Source: Alphaproteobacteria bacterium
GTDB lineage: Bacteria > Pseudomonadota > Alphaproteobacteria > Micavibrionales > Micavibrionaceae
Assembly (NCBI GenBank): GCA_030426925.1
Contig: JAUHXT010000008.1
Location: 1-42,384, forward strand
DNA length: 42,384 nt
Direction of reading: 5' to 3'
The translations under genes were made by a program, and so were the position numbers. Positions 15,260 to 22,835 of the stretch are shown here, piece by piece. The notes below the pieces were generated by a model. The model saw only the letters and a list, made by a program, of their open reading frames with translations. It was not told where the DNA came from and made no database searches. Position 1 is the first letter of the stretch, and every line of letters begins with the position of its first letter.

Positions 15260-16277
15260 CGGCAAGGTCGCCAGCAATAAAACCGGCAATCGCCTGCGCC
15301 CCCGCTGGTGTCACATGTCCGTCCAGCGGATAGTAAATGTCGGAAATATCATCATACCCGGTAAGGGCAGGGGCCGTGCTTGTCACGCGCCCGGTCACCG
15401 CGATGGCCTGCAAATCGCGCTCGGTCTGTTCCCAGCTTCCGCGCATCACGTCCTGCATCGGGTGGACAAGGTAAATGCTTGTATCAAAGTGATAGGTTTG
15501 TGACAGCCGCTCCAACCGCTCGAGTTGCCCGCGCATGATGTCCAGTGCGTGCACGCGTTCTTCGTCTTTCAGACCGGGGCTTAAAGCTTCCCGCAGCATC
15601 GGTCCGAAAATGTAATACCCAAGACGCGCAAGGTTGATATGTTCCAGCACCCAGTGCCGTTGTTCCAGTATGCGTCGTGCCAGGGATGGTTTGGGGGCGG
15701 GCGCGGCTGCCAAATCCTGCACGGGCGTTTCGGCTGGCGATTGCGCCGCGATGTCACGCAAATTATCGGCAAGGTCGTTACCGCCCATGAACGCGGACGT
15801 CATCACGTTGGGCATCAGGATAACGCGCTCCGGCTTCCATCCCTGTGCTTTCAGGAAATCTTCCAGCCGGTCAATCTGTGCAATGGTTGAAGATCCCGGC
15901 AGGCCGAGATTGACGCATTGTTTCTGTAATTCCCCGCAAACCAGTCGCGGGATTGTTTCATCACCGGCCAGCCCGACACCATAGGTCATGGAATCCCCGA
16001 TAAACAGAATGTCCGGTTTGTCCGGCACATTCGGTCCGCGCGTACCGATCGCACTGTGCCGTGTCGGCACATCGAATTCCTGTGTAATCTGCCGGTATTC
16101 CAGCCCGGGCTTTAACGTGTATTGCGGTGTGAAGATCGAAATAGGGTTTTCGCCGTTTGTTTGAAACGTTTTGTTTCCATATTGGATTGGAAAAACGAGG
16201 CGTGATATCCCTTCCAGAAGGGCGAACGAAAGCGTGATGCTGACAAAAAGAACGAGGATGTTCTTGCTCAACTGCAT
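15240..16277 (-). CDS. SGNH/GDSL-family hydrolase, membrane-anchored
   Basis: Predicted serine hydrolase of the SGNH fold, 345 residues, on the opposite strand between acpS and lepB. From ATG 16277 (AAGGAA just upstream) there is an N-terminal hydrophobic signal/anchor ([24 protein letters not shown], 6-29), so the domain lies in the periplasm. Block I is [11 protein letters not shown] with catalytic Ser96 (GDS 94-96), and a GLPGSST block II-like turn follows. The C-terminal D-x-H (Asp319, His321 in [10 protein letters not shown]) completes the triad. An earlier in-frame start gives 28 more residues without a ribosome-binding site. Relatives include AlgX/WssI-like acetylation proteins and lipases; the substrate is unknown. 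It interrupts the acpS-lepB block and overlaps the acpS 3' end. Confidence 0.8.
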   Translation of the reverse strand: MQLSKNILVLFVSITLSFALLEGISRLVFPIQYGNKTFQTNGENPISIFTPQYTLKPGLEYRQITQEFDVPTRHSAIGTRGPNVPDKPDILFIGDSMTYGVGLAGDETIPRLVCGELQKQCVNLGLPGSSTIAQIDRLEDFLKAQGWKPERVILMPNVMTSAFMGGNDLADNLRDIAAQSPAETPVQDLAAAPAPKPSLARRILEQRHWVLEHINLARLGYYIFGPMLREALSPGLKDEERVHALDIMRGQLERLERLSQTYHFDTSIYLVHPMQDVMRGSWEQTERDLQAIAVTGRVTSTAPALTGYDDISDIYYPLDGHVTPAGAQAIAGFIAGDLAANQPSQ

Positions 16278-16325
16278 TTCCTTTCTGGATTTCTGTATAA
16301 AGTTCGGATAAAACCCTTGGATACC

Positions 16326-17210
16326 ATGAGTGAGAATATTGAAAAACAGGCGGAAAGCCAAGAAAAAGTCCAGCCGCTTGCACTGTCTGCAAAGCCAAGG
16401 GACAGGGCGTCAAAACAGGCGCAGGACGCAAAGCTGATTGAAAAAGAAGACATGGGCGAATTTTTTAGGACGGCGTTGATCGCGATCATCCTGGCGCTGG
16501 TAATCCGCTCGTTTTTCTACGAACCGTTCAATATTCCGTCCAGTTCCATGAAACCGACATTGCTGGTGGGTGATTATCTGTTCGTCAGCAAGCCTGCCTA
16601 TGGGTATTCCAAATATTCTTTTCCGCTAAGCTCCATCATCCCGATTGACGGACGCGTTATGTTCAAGGAACCAAAACGCGGGGACGTTGCCGTATTCAAA
16701 CTGCCCAGCAACCCGTCCGTTGATTACATCAAGCGCATTGTCGGTCTGCCCGGCGATACAGTGCAGGTTCAGCGCGGCCGCCTTTATATCAATGGTGAAA
16801 TCGTTCCACGTGAAATGGTGGGATTGAAAGAAGTCAGCAAGGATTTCGGATTGGACGTCACCATGATGGAATATATAGAAACATTGCCCGGCGGTGTGAT
16901 GCACCGTATTTACGAGGAAACCGATAACGGTGAACTCGACAACACGACAGAATATGTCGTTCCGCCGAACCATTATTTCATGATGGGCGACAACCGCGAT
17001 AATTCGCAGGACAGCCGTGTAACAGGCATGGTCGGCCCCGTACCGTACGAAAACATTGTCGGCCGCGCATCCTTCCTGTTTTTCTCGATTGATGAAACGG
17101 CGGATTTATACAACCCGCTGACATGGCCGGGTGCAATCCGTTACGGACGTATCTTTGATACGATTGGCCCGGTGCGCCCCAAAGACGACGAAGAACAAAC
17201 CCCCCAGTGA
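16326..17210 (+). CDS. lepB: Signal peptidase I
   Basis: Membrane-bound leader peptidase that cleaves Sec/Tat signal peptides on the outer face of the inner membrane; 294 residues. One transmembrane helix near 49-64 follows a polar N-terminus of about 45 residues. Box B is IPSSSMKPTLLVGDY with the nucleophile Ser74, box D is DYIKRIVGLPGD with the general-base Lys, and box E is GDNRDNSQDSR. All catalytic residues are present. I chose ATG 16326 over TTG 16317, three codons earlier. The gene ends five bases before rnc, giving the standard lepB-rnc-era operon. Its start is 48 bases from the divergent SGNH hydrolase start, so both promoters must share that space or overlap coding sequence. Confidence 0.96.
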   Translation: MSENIEKQAESQEKVQPLALSAKPRDRASKQAQDAKLIEKEDMGEFFRTALIAIILALVIRSFFYEPFNIPSSSMKPTLLVGDYLFVSKPAYGYSKYSFPLSSIIPIDGRVMFKEPKRGDVAVFKLPSNPSVDYIKRIVGLPGDTVQVQRGRLYINGEIVPREMVGLKEVSKDFGLDVTMMEYIETLPGGVMHRIYEETDNGELDNTTEYVVPPNHYFMMGDNRDNSQDSRVTGMVGPVPYENIVGRASFLFFSIDETADLYNPLTWPGAIRYGRIFDTIGPVRPKDDEEQTPQ

Positions 17211-17214
17211 CCCT

Positions 17215-17907
17215 ATGTCTGAAGTGCTGACAGATCTTGAAAAAAAACTGGGCTATACTTTCAGCAACCGCCCGCTTTTGACCAAGGCTCTGACCCATTC
17301 CAGCACGGGGCATTCCAGTACCGGCGAACAGCGCAATTATGAACGCCTTGAATTTTTGGGCGATCGCGTACTTGGCCTGATCATGGCTGACATTTTGTAT
17401 AAGACTTTTCCCGATGAAAGCGAAGGCGGTCTGGCCAAACGGCACAGCGCATTGGTACAGGGTAAGACCCTGGCCGATATCGCTACGGAATATCAACTGG
17501 GGGAATACGTCCTGATGTCGGATTCCGAACGGGATTCCGGCGGCGCGGAAAACGAAAATATTCTGGCCGATGTGATGGAAGCGCTCCTGGCCGCACTTTA
17601 CCTTGATGGCGGCTTGGAAAGTGCGTGCAAAGTCATTGAAAGCTGGTGGGGCGATCGCATCCACACGATGGACAAGGCCCCGCAGGACCCGAAAACCGCG
17701 CTGCAGGAATGGGTACAGGCGCGCGGCTTGCCATTACCGGCCTATGACGTTGTTGCGCGCGAAGGTCCTGATCACGCGCCCTTATTTGTCGTCGAGGTGC
17801 AGGTGCTGGGCGAAAAGCCGATACGCGCTGATGGCCCCTCCCGGCGGCAGGCGGAAAAGATGGCCGCTGAATCCATGCTCACCGTTTTGAAAAAGGGCCG
17901 CAAGTGA
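17215..17907 (+). CDS. rnc: Ribonuclease III
   Basis: Double-strand-specific endoribonuclease for rRNA processing and mRNA/sRNA turnover; 230 residues. The N-terminal RNase III domain has the signature ERLEFLGDRVLGL (about 43-55) with the catalytic acidic residues, and the later Asp/Glu pair in ENILADVMEALLAALYLDGG. The C-terminal double-stranded-RNA-binding domain (about 158-228) reads DPKTALQEWVQARGLPLPAY through PSRRQAEKMAAESML. The frame extends 28 codons upstream into lepB, but ATG 17215, directly after the lepB stop, gives the normal N-terminus. Its TGA overlaps the GTG start of era (GTGA at 17904-17907), so rnc and era are translationally coupled. Confidence 0.97.
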   Translation: MSEVLTDLEKKLGYTFSNRPLLTKALTHSSTGHSSTGEQRNYERLEFLGDRVLGLIMADILYKTFPDESEGGLAKRHSALVQGKTLADIATEYQLGEYVLMSDSERDSGGAENENILADVMEALLAALYLDGGLESACKVIESWWGDRIHTMDKAPQDPKTALQEWVQARGLPLPAYDVVAREGPDHAPLFVVEVQVLGEKPIRADGPSRRQAEKMAAESMLTVLKKGRK

Positions 17908-18812
17908 CGACAGACACCTCACAAACACGCTGTGGTTATGTTGCCGTTGTTGGTGCGCCCAACGCCGGTAAATCCACATTGATCAATGAAATGGTCGGCA
18001 CCAAGGTGTCGATCGTCTCCCCGAAGGTGCAAACAACCCGCACCCGTGTTCTGGGCATGCTTGTCCATGAAGGTGCGCAGGTGATACTGGTCGACACGCC
18101 CGGCATCTTTGAACCTGATAAACGTAAAAACCTCGAACGCGCAATGGTGGCCGCGGCGATGGACGGTTTGTCCGATGCTGATGCAATCCTGCTGCTCGTT
18201 GATGCCGCTTCCTATAAAAAGCAGGAAATTGAGATGATTATCGGCCGTTTAAAAGGCCATGACCGCCCGGTTATTCTCGCACTCAACAAGGTAGACAAGA
18301 TAAAGCCGGAACGCCTGCTCGACCTCTCCCGTGAACTGAACGACCTGCACGATTTCAAGGCGACTTTTATGATTTCGGCCCTGAAAGGCAACGGCGTGCA
18401 GGACGTTGTAAAATACCTCTCACAAATCATTCCCGAAGGGCCGTTCCTGTTCCCCGAAGACCAGGTGTCGGACATGCCTATGCGGTTGCTCGCCGCCGAA
18501 ATTACGCGTGAGAAGCTCTTTTACAAGCTTCACCAGGAACTGCCCTATGCGCTGACCGTCGAAACGGAAAGCTGGGAGCCGTTTAAAGACGGCAGTATTA
18601 AGATAGACCAGACCATATATGTGTCACGTGACAACCATAAAGGCATAGTGCTGGGCAAGGGTGGAAGCCTCATTAAGGAAATCGGGGAGAAGTCGCGCAT
18701 AGAATTGGAAGAGATTTTGGATACCCGTGTACACTTGAAATTGTTCGTCAAGGTGCGCGAAAACTGGATGGACGATCCCGAGCGCTTTTCAATCTGGGGC
18801 TTGAAGCAATAG
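17904..18812 (+). CDS. era: GTPase Era
   Basis: Essential GTPase that binds the 3' end of 16S rRNA and assists 30S maturation; 302 residues. G1 is VGAPNAGKST (12-21), the switch region has KVQTTRTRVLG, G3 is DTPG, and G4 is LNKVDK. The C-terminal KH RNA-binding domain (about 200-290) carries HKGIVLGKGGSLIKEIGEKSR, with the GxxG loop. The start is GTG at 17904, overlapping the rnc stop; the next ATG is too far inside. The lepB-rnc-era order is standard. recO, often next in alphaproteobacteria, is not found here; gcrA follows after a 184-base gap with no strong terminator. Confidence 0.97.
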   Translation: MTTDTSQTRCGYVAVVGAPNAGKSTLINEMVGTKVSIVSPKVQTTRTRVLGMLVHEGAQVILVDTPGIFEPDKRKNLERAMVAAAMDGLSDADAILLLVDAASYKKQEIEMIIGRLKGHDRPVILALNKVDKIKPERLLDLSRELNDLHDFKATFMISALKGNGVQDVVKYLSQIIPEGPFLFPEDQVSDMPMRLLAAEITREKLFYKLHQELPYALTVETESWEPFKDGSIKIDQTIYVSRDNHKGIVLGKGGSLIKEIGEKSRIELEEILDTRVHLKLFVKVRENWMDDPERFSIWGLKQ

Positions 18813-18947
18813 GGTAAAAAAGGCCGTAAATTTGGCGAAAAAATTTTTCACTGTGGATAAAGAAGCCTTTTCTTTTCTCGGTATCTGGCGTAAGAGTCAT
18901 GGAATTGTTACTCTCCAATTTATAGTTTGAATTGTTGTTTTTATTAT

Positions 18948-18973
18948 ATTTATCAGCGCGTTAGCTGATAAAT
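18948..18973 (+). promoter_or_regulatory. 10-bp inverted repeat in the gcrA leader
   Basis: ATTTATCAGC (18948-18957) and GCTGATAAAT (18964-18973) are perfect arms around a 6-base loop, 23 bases upstream of the chosen gcrA start. It could be an operator or an mRNA hairpin. A GANTC site (GAGTC, 18894-18898), the target of CcrM methylation, lies about 50 bases further upstream. Confidence 0.55.
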
Positions 18974-18996
18974 GCATTTGCGGGAGAATGTCTGAA

Positions 18997-19479
18997 ATGA
19001 GTTGGACTGAAGAGCGGGTCAATTTGCTAAAGCAATTGTGGGGTGAAGGTAAAACGGCAGCCGAAATTGCAAAGGCATTGGGTGACGGTGTAACAAGAAA
19101 CGCCGTGATTGGAAAAGCCCACCGATTGAAATTGTCCAGCCGTGTCTCCCCGATACAACAAAACACCAAGAAACCAAAAGCGCCCGAAGCGCCTAAGCCA
19201 AAGAAACCGCAGCAAGTAAGAAAAACCGACTTTAAAGGCCGTGGCATCAAGATGTCAGAGCTGGAAGCCGGTATGTGCCGCTGGCCGAATGGCGACCCGA
19301 AAGATGAAGATTTTAATTTCTGCGGCTGCAAGGCTGTTGCCGGTCTTCCATATTGTGAAGAGCACGCCAGGGTCGCATATCAGGTTAGCTCACGTGCACG
19401 CACGCTTAACGCGTCTGACTTTTCCGAAGACTCCGGTTCACCGGTTGAATTTGAGATTAAGACAGCTGCATCCGGCTAA
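18997..19479 (+). CDS. gcrA: GcrA-type cell-cycle regulator
   Basis: GcrA is an alphaproteobacterial transcription factor that binds sigma-70 RNA polymerase and activates cell-cycle genes at CcrM-methylated GANTC sites. The product is 160 residues from ATG 18997. The N-terminus MSWTEERVNLLKQLWGEG and the helix-turn-helix segment TAAEIAKALGDGVTRNAVIGKAHRL (about 19-45) are diagnostic. A Pro/Lys-rich linker follows, then the sigma-interacting C-terminal part with MCRWPNGDP and a Cys/His cluster (CGCKAVAGLPYCEEH). An ATG three codons upstream (18988) is possible, but GGGAG sits better for 18997, and family members start at MSW. A hairpin-like terminator follows. Confidence 0.93.
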   Translation: MSWTEERVNLLKQLWGEGKTAAEIAKALGDGVTRNAVIGKAHRLKLSSRVSPIQQNTKKPKAPEAPKPKKPQQVRKTDFKGRGIKMSELEAGMCRWPNGDPKDEDFNFCGCKAVAGLPYCEEHARVAYQVSSRARTLNASDFSEDSGSPVEFEIKTAASG

Positions 19480-19506
19480 AAATCCAAGTTAGTATACTGC
19501 GTACTG

Positions 19507-19544
19507 AAGCCGCCTTGTTAGAAAAACAGGGCGGCTTGAATTTT
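19507..19544 (+). terminator. Probable terminator of gcrA
   Basis: A 13-bp stem, AAGCCGCCTTGTT (19507-19519) with AACAGGGCGGCTT (19525-19537), with one G-T pair and a 5-base loop, is followed by GAATTTT. The stem is strong; the T-run is short. Confidence 0.6.
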
Positions 19545-19572
19545 GTGGGTATGGGAATGAATGAGCCGAAGA

Positions 19573-20127
19573 TTATTCTTCGTCGGAACTCCCGCCGTCA
19601 TCGTCGGTCATAAATTCGAACTCGACGACTTCGCGGCCCTTGGGAACCGTCCGTACGATCATTTTAACCCGTTGCCCGGGGATCAGGATCTGCAGCTCAT
19701 GCCGCTCCAGGCAGGTTTTATGGACGAACACGTCTTTTTGCCCGTCTTCCGGGATAATAAAGCCAAAACCCTTGTCCGGTTTGTACCATTTGACCGTACC
19801 GGTCATAGTCGACAGGCTTTCTTCATCGCCTTCCACCCGGTGTGAAATAGGGGTCGGCGCCACACCGACATCCAGCAATTCTTCGACGGATGTAATCAGG
19901 GCGCCTTTCGGCCCTTTGACAATGTTACAGATAATGCGGGCACCTTCGCCCAGCTCGTGAATATCGGCTTGCTGTAAAGTAGTAATATGTATAAAGGCGT
20001 CACAGGGATCGTCTTCAGGGATGACGAAGCCGAAACCCTTCGTCGAGTTAAACCATTTCAATCTGGCCGTCACAGTTTCCTGTGGCGAGTCAGCAGCGGC
20101 ACTCTGGAGTTCATGTATATCCAACAA
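19573..20127 (-). CDS. Double cold-shock-domain protein
   Basis: RNA/single-stranded-DNA-binding protein of 184 residues with two cold-shock domains. CSD1 covers about 18-83 (ARLKWFNSTKGFGFVIPED, FIHITTL) and CSD2 about 107-172 (GTVKWYKPDKGFGFIIPED, VFVHKT). Both keep the aromatic RNP1 (KGFGF) and RNP2 motifs. A linker of about 23 residues joins them and an acidic tail (DDDGGSSDEE) ends the protein. Double-CSD proteins are typical of alphaproteobacteria (CspC/CspD of Caulobacter) and may act in stationary phase or cold. Translation must begin at TTG: 20127, or the next codon, 20124. AGGA (20132-20135 on the minus strand) is four bases before the first and seven before the second, and there is no ATG until deep in the domain. 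The 3' end is convergent with gcrA. Confidence 0.92.
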   Translation of the reverse strand: MLDIHELQSAAADSPQETVTARLKWFNSTKGFGFVIPEDDPCDAFIHITTLQQADIHELGEGARIICNIVKGPKGALITSVEELLDVGVAPTPISHRVEGDEESLSTMTGTVKWYKPDKGFGFIIPEDGQKDVFVHKTCLERHELQILIPGQRVKMIVRTVPKGREVVEFEFMTDDDGGSSDEE

Positions 20128-20365
20128 AAAATCCTAACTTTATATTACCGGCCCGCAAACGGACGCGGTAACGTCAGTTACAACTCCTATCAATACCATA
20201 TGTGTATCCGTTTTTTTAGACAATAGATTTGCTTTTCAAAAATTATCCCAAGCGATGGTTGTATTTTCGTATTTTATTTTATTAGAAAATTCATCGTGTT
20301 CAGCTTACAATAATTATGAGTGATATCAGATATTTAAATTCGCACTGCAACAAAAGCTTTGGATT

Positions 20366-22084
20366 ATGGAACAAGACAACACCCCGGCCGGCACACAAAA
20401 TTTTCCTTGGATAAAATCATATCCCGACGGGATGCGCTGGGACGCGCCGGTACGAAGCTACGCCGCGTTCGACATGCTGGCCCGCACGGCAGAAAAATAT
20501 GGTAACCGCCCTGCCGTCGATTTCCTGGGCACAAAATACACCTGGTCCGACATTCATACGCAGGCATTAAAGCTGGCCAAGGGTTTGCAGGAGCAGGGCA
20601 TCGGCAAGGGCACGAAAGTCGGCCTGTTCATGCCGAACTGCCCGTATTTCCTGATTGCCTTTTACGCGCTGATGAAAATCGGCGTGACGGCGGTTAATTA
20701 TAATCCGCTCTATGCCGAAGAAGGCCTGGCCAAGCAGATCGAGGACAGCGAAACCGATGTCATGGTCACGGTCGACCTGGAACTCACCCATTCCAAAATG
20801 GTGAAAATGTTGAGCTCTACGCGGCTGTCCAAGCTCGTGATCTGCTCCTTTGTTGATATATTACCGTTTCCAAAAAACCTGCTGTTCAAATATCTGAAGG
20901 GCAGGGAACTCGCGGCCATCCCCAACGACAAACGCCACTTGCTGTACGCGGACTTGACCGCCAATGACGGCAACCCCGACCCCGTCAGCATCGATATATA
21001 TGAAGATATCGCCGTGCTGCAATATACCGGCGGCACAACGGGCGAACCGAAGGGCGCGATGCTGACCCACGCCAATATCACATCGAATACGGAACAGGCG
21101 GGCATCCTTTTGCACATGACGCGCAAGGGCGAGGACAAGATGGTGGGCATTTTGCCGTTCTTCCACGTCTTCGCCATGACGGCCGTGATGAATATCAGCG
21201 TCCTCAAAGGATGGGAAATCATCATGCTGCCGCGCTTTGACCTCGACCAGACGTTAAAGCTCGTCCATAAGCACCGCCCGCAAATCATGCCCGCTGTGCC
21301 CGCGATTTTTAACGCCATCAATAACCACAAGAAACTGGGGCATTTCGATTTAACGTCACTGGAATACTGCATTTCCGGCGGCGCGCCGCTGCCCGGCAAT
21401 GTGAAGGAAAAATTCGAAGACAAGACCGGCGCAAAGATTTTTGAAGGATACGGCCTGACCGAAGCCTCGCCGATTTTATCGTGCAGCGTCCCCGGCGCGG
21501 AAAACAAGCCCGGAACCATCGGCCCGCCATTCCCGCAAACGATTATCCAGATTGTCGACCCCGACGATAAAAAAACCTTGAAAGGCCCGGGGGAGCGGGG
21601 GGAGCTGTGCGCTATCGGACCGCAGGTGATGAAGGGATACTGGAACCGGCCCGACGCCACCGCGCAGACGTTACGCAAAACAGAAGACGGGCAGGCCCGC
21701 CTGCACACCGGCGACATCGCGATTATGGACGAAGACGGGTTCTTCTTCATCGTTGATCGCATCAAGGACTTGATCATCACCAACGGATACAACGTGTACC
21801 CGCGCAATGTCGAAGAAGCGATATACAAACATCCGTCGGTGGAAGAATGCATCGTCGCCGGACTGCCCGATACCAACCGCGGGGAAATCGTGAAAGCGTG
21901 GATCAAGCGCAAGGACGGGCGGGAATTAACGGTCGAAGATTTAAAGACATTTCTGGAAGACAAATTATCGCCGATGGAAATTCCCAAACGCGTGGAATTC
22001 CGCGAAGACCCCCTGCCCAAAACCCTGATCGGGAAATTATCACGCAAGGATATCGTCGAAGAAGAACTGGCGAAAAAATCGTGA
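20366..22084 (+). CDS. fadD: Long-chain fatty-acid--CoA ligase
   Basis: AMP-forming acyl-CoA synthetase: activates long-chain fatty acids to acyl-CoA for beta-oxidation or lipid synthesis; 572 residues. The P-loop-like signature is YTGGTTGEPKG (220-230), the adenylate motif FEGYGLTEASP lies near 364, and HTGDIAIMDEDGFFFIVDRIKDLI (about 445-468) carries the conserved Asp and Arg. The C-terminal swinging domain ends PLPKTLIGKLSRKDI with the catalytic Lys. The N-terminal WIKSYPDGMRWD resembles the FadD group. The ribosome-binding site before ATG 20366 is weak. It is divergent from the cold-shock gene across a 238-base region in which I see no clear promoter. A long antisense ORF over this gene is a shadow. 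Confidence 0.92.
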   Translation: MEQDNTPAGTQNFPWIKSYPDGMRWDAPVRSYAAFDMLARTAEKYGNRPAVDFLGTKYTWSDIHTQALKLAKGLQEQGIGKGTKVGLFMPNCPYFLIAFYALMKIGVTAVNYNPLYAEEGLAKQIEDSETDVMVTVDLELTHSKMVKMLSSTRLSKLVICSFVDILPFPKNLLFKYLKGRELAAIPNDKRHLLYADLTANDGNPDPVSIDIYEDIAVLQYTGGTTGEPKGAMLTHANITSNTEQAGILLHMTRKGEDKMVGILPFFHVFAMTAVMNISVLKGWEIIMLPRFDLDQTLKLVHKHRPQIMPAVPAIFNAINNHKKLGHFDLTSLEYCISGGAPLPGNVKEKFEDKTGAKIFEGYGLTEASPILSCSVPGAENKPGTIGPPFPQTIIQIVDPDDKKTLKGPGERGELCAIGPQVMKGYWNRPDATAQTLRKTEDGQARLHTGDIAIMDEDGFFFIVDRIKDLIITNGYNVYPRNVEEAIYKHPSVEECIVAGLPDTNRGEIVKAWIKRKDGRELTVEDLKTFLEDKLSPMEIPKRVEFREDPLPKTLIGKLSRKDIVEEELAKKS

Positions 22085-22092
22085 CACCACAC

Positions 22093-22169
22093 GTCATTGC
22101 GAGCCAAAGGCGAAGCAATCCACACGAAACTGGATTGCCGCGTCGGCCCTTCGGCCTCCTCGCAATGAC
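22093..22169. repeat. Palindromic intergenic repeat, copy A
   Basis: The outer arms GTCATTGCGAG (22093-22103) and CTCGCAATGAC (22159-22169) are perfect, and the inner arms GCAATCCA (22115-22122) and TGGATTGC (22131-22138) are perfect too. The same architecture recurs, inverted, at 32701-32773. It lies nine bases after the acyl-CoA ligase stop and could also act as a transcript-end hairpin. Confidence 0.85.
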
Positions 22170-22293
22170 AGTATTCAGTTCGTTGCAAAACGGGTGTGTT
22201 TTTGACGCTCCGGCCATTGATAATAAACGATTTTCTCTCAGTTCGTTTTCTGGCCTCTTCCGGCCACACAGCCTTTTTTCGATACAAAAACAT

Positions 22294-22311
22294 ATAGGAA
22301 TTATATCCTAT
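22294..22311. repeat. Short dyad
   Basis: ATAGGA (22294-22299) and TCCTAT (22306-22311) flank six A/T bases, in the gap between repeat copy A and the DUF559 unit. The rest of 22170-22329 shows nothing recognisable. Confidence 0.3.
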
Positions 22312-22329
22312 TAATAGTGCTTTTGTAAA

Positions 22330-22379
22330 CCTCTCCCTTCAGGGAGAGGTCGAAATCATGGTATGATTTCGGGTGAGGG
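22330..22379 (+). repeat. REP-like palindrome C1, left border of the DUF559 unit
   Basis: Two consecutive perfect hairpins: CCTCTCCCT/AGGGAGAGG (22330-22338, 22341-22349) and CGAAATCAT/ATGATTTCG (22351-22359, 22363-22371), then GGTGAGGG (22372-22379). The tail runs into the start region of the DUF559 ORF. Inverted and direct copies lie at 22710-22760 and 22783-22830. Confidence 0.85.
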
Positions 22380-22384
22380 CCGCA

Positions 22385-22729
22385 ATGTCGATAACACAAA
22401 AAGCAAGACAGCTACGCGCAGACCAGACGCAAGCAGAGAAAAAACTCTGGCTGCATTTGCGCAATCGTCAAATGGCAGGATGCAAATTTTATCGCCAGTT
22501 CCCTGTCCCGCCCTATACGGTTGATTTTTGCTGCCGGACCGCTGATTTGATTATTGAGGTAGACGGCGGCCAGCACGCAGACAGTAAGGCGGATATCATA
22601 CGGACAAAATTTCTGGAAGACAAAGGCTATACGGTTTTGCGCTTCTGGAACAATCAGGTGATGGAAGAAACGCAAAGCGTATTGCAGGAAATTCACAATA
22701 CGCTGCTGTCCCTCACCCGCTCGGATTGA
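22385..22729 (+). CDS. DUF559 endonuclease-like protein
   Basis: Small predicted nuclease, 114 residues from ATG 22385, of the DUF559 family, which shares the Vsr-like PD-(D/E)XK fold. The typical N-terminus is ARQLRADQTQAEKKLWLHLRNRQ (7-29). The core has YTVDFCC (44-50) and LIIEVDGGQH (55-64), offering Asp47, Glu58, Asp60, Gln63 and His64 as active-site candidates. GYTVLRFWNNQV (81-92) is also characteristic. A GTG at 22373, inside the left repeat, is an alternative start, and the last codons (SLTRSD) and the stop lie in the right repeat. No strong ribosome-binding site is visible. The gene sits between inverted copies of one palindromic repeat. The cellular role is unknown; a link to repeat movement is inference. 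Confidence 0.85.
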   Translation: MSITQKARQLRADQTQAEKKLWLHLRNRQMAGCKFYRQFPVPPYTVDFCCRTADLIIEVDGGQHADSKADIIRTKFLEDKGYTVLRFWNNQVMEETQSVLQEIHNTLLSLTRSD

Positions 22730-22760
22730 CATCCTCGCGACCTCTCCCTAAAGGGAGAGG
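22710..22760 (-). repeat. REP-like palindrome C2, inverted, right border of the DUF559 unit
   Basis: CCCTCACC (22710-22717) is the complement of the GGTGAGGG tail of C1, and CCTCTCCCT/AGGGAGAGG (22741-22749, 22752-22760) is the same hairpin. So C2 is an inverted copy of C1. The stop codon of the DUF559 gene (22727-22729) is inside it. Confidence 0.85.
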
Positions 22761-22782
22761 TTGAATACCGCACCTGACAATA

Positions 22783-22830
22783 CCTCTCCCTTTAGGGAGA
22801 GGTCGGCGAATGCAATGAGCCGGGTGAGGG
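22783..22830 (+). repeat. REP-like palindrome C3, solo copy
   Basis: CCTCTCCCT/AGGGAGAGG (22783-22791, 22794-22802) and terminal GGTGAGGG (22823-22830), in the same orientation as C1, without a gene attached. It ends five bases before the pheT stop codon. Confidence 0.85.
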
Positions 22831-22835
22831 AAGAA

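Noticed and set aside
16317-16325. TTG start for lepB three codons upstream
   Set aside because: ATG 16326 gives an equally good protein and is the commoner codon; kept only as an alternative.
20710-22293. 527-codon ORF antisense to the acyl-CoA ligase
   Set aside because: It covers the acyl-CoA ligase in the opposite strand with Ser/Arg-rich, domain-less translation; the ligase has all its motifs, so this is a shadow of its codon bias.
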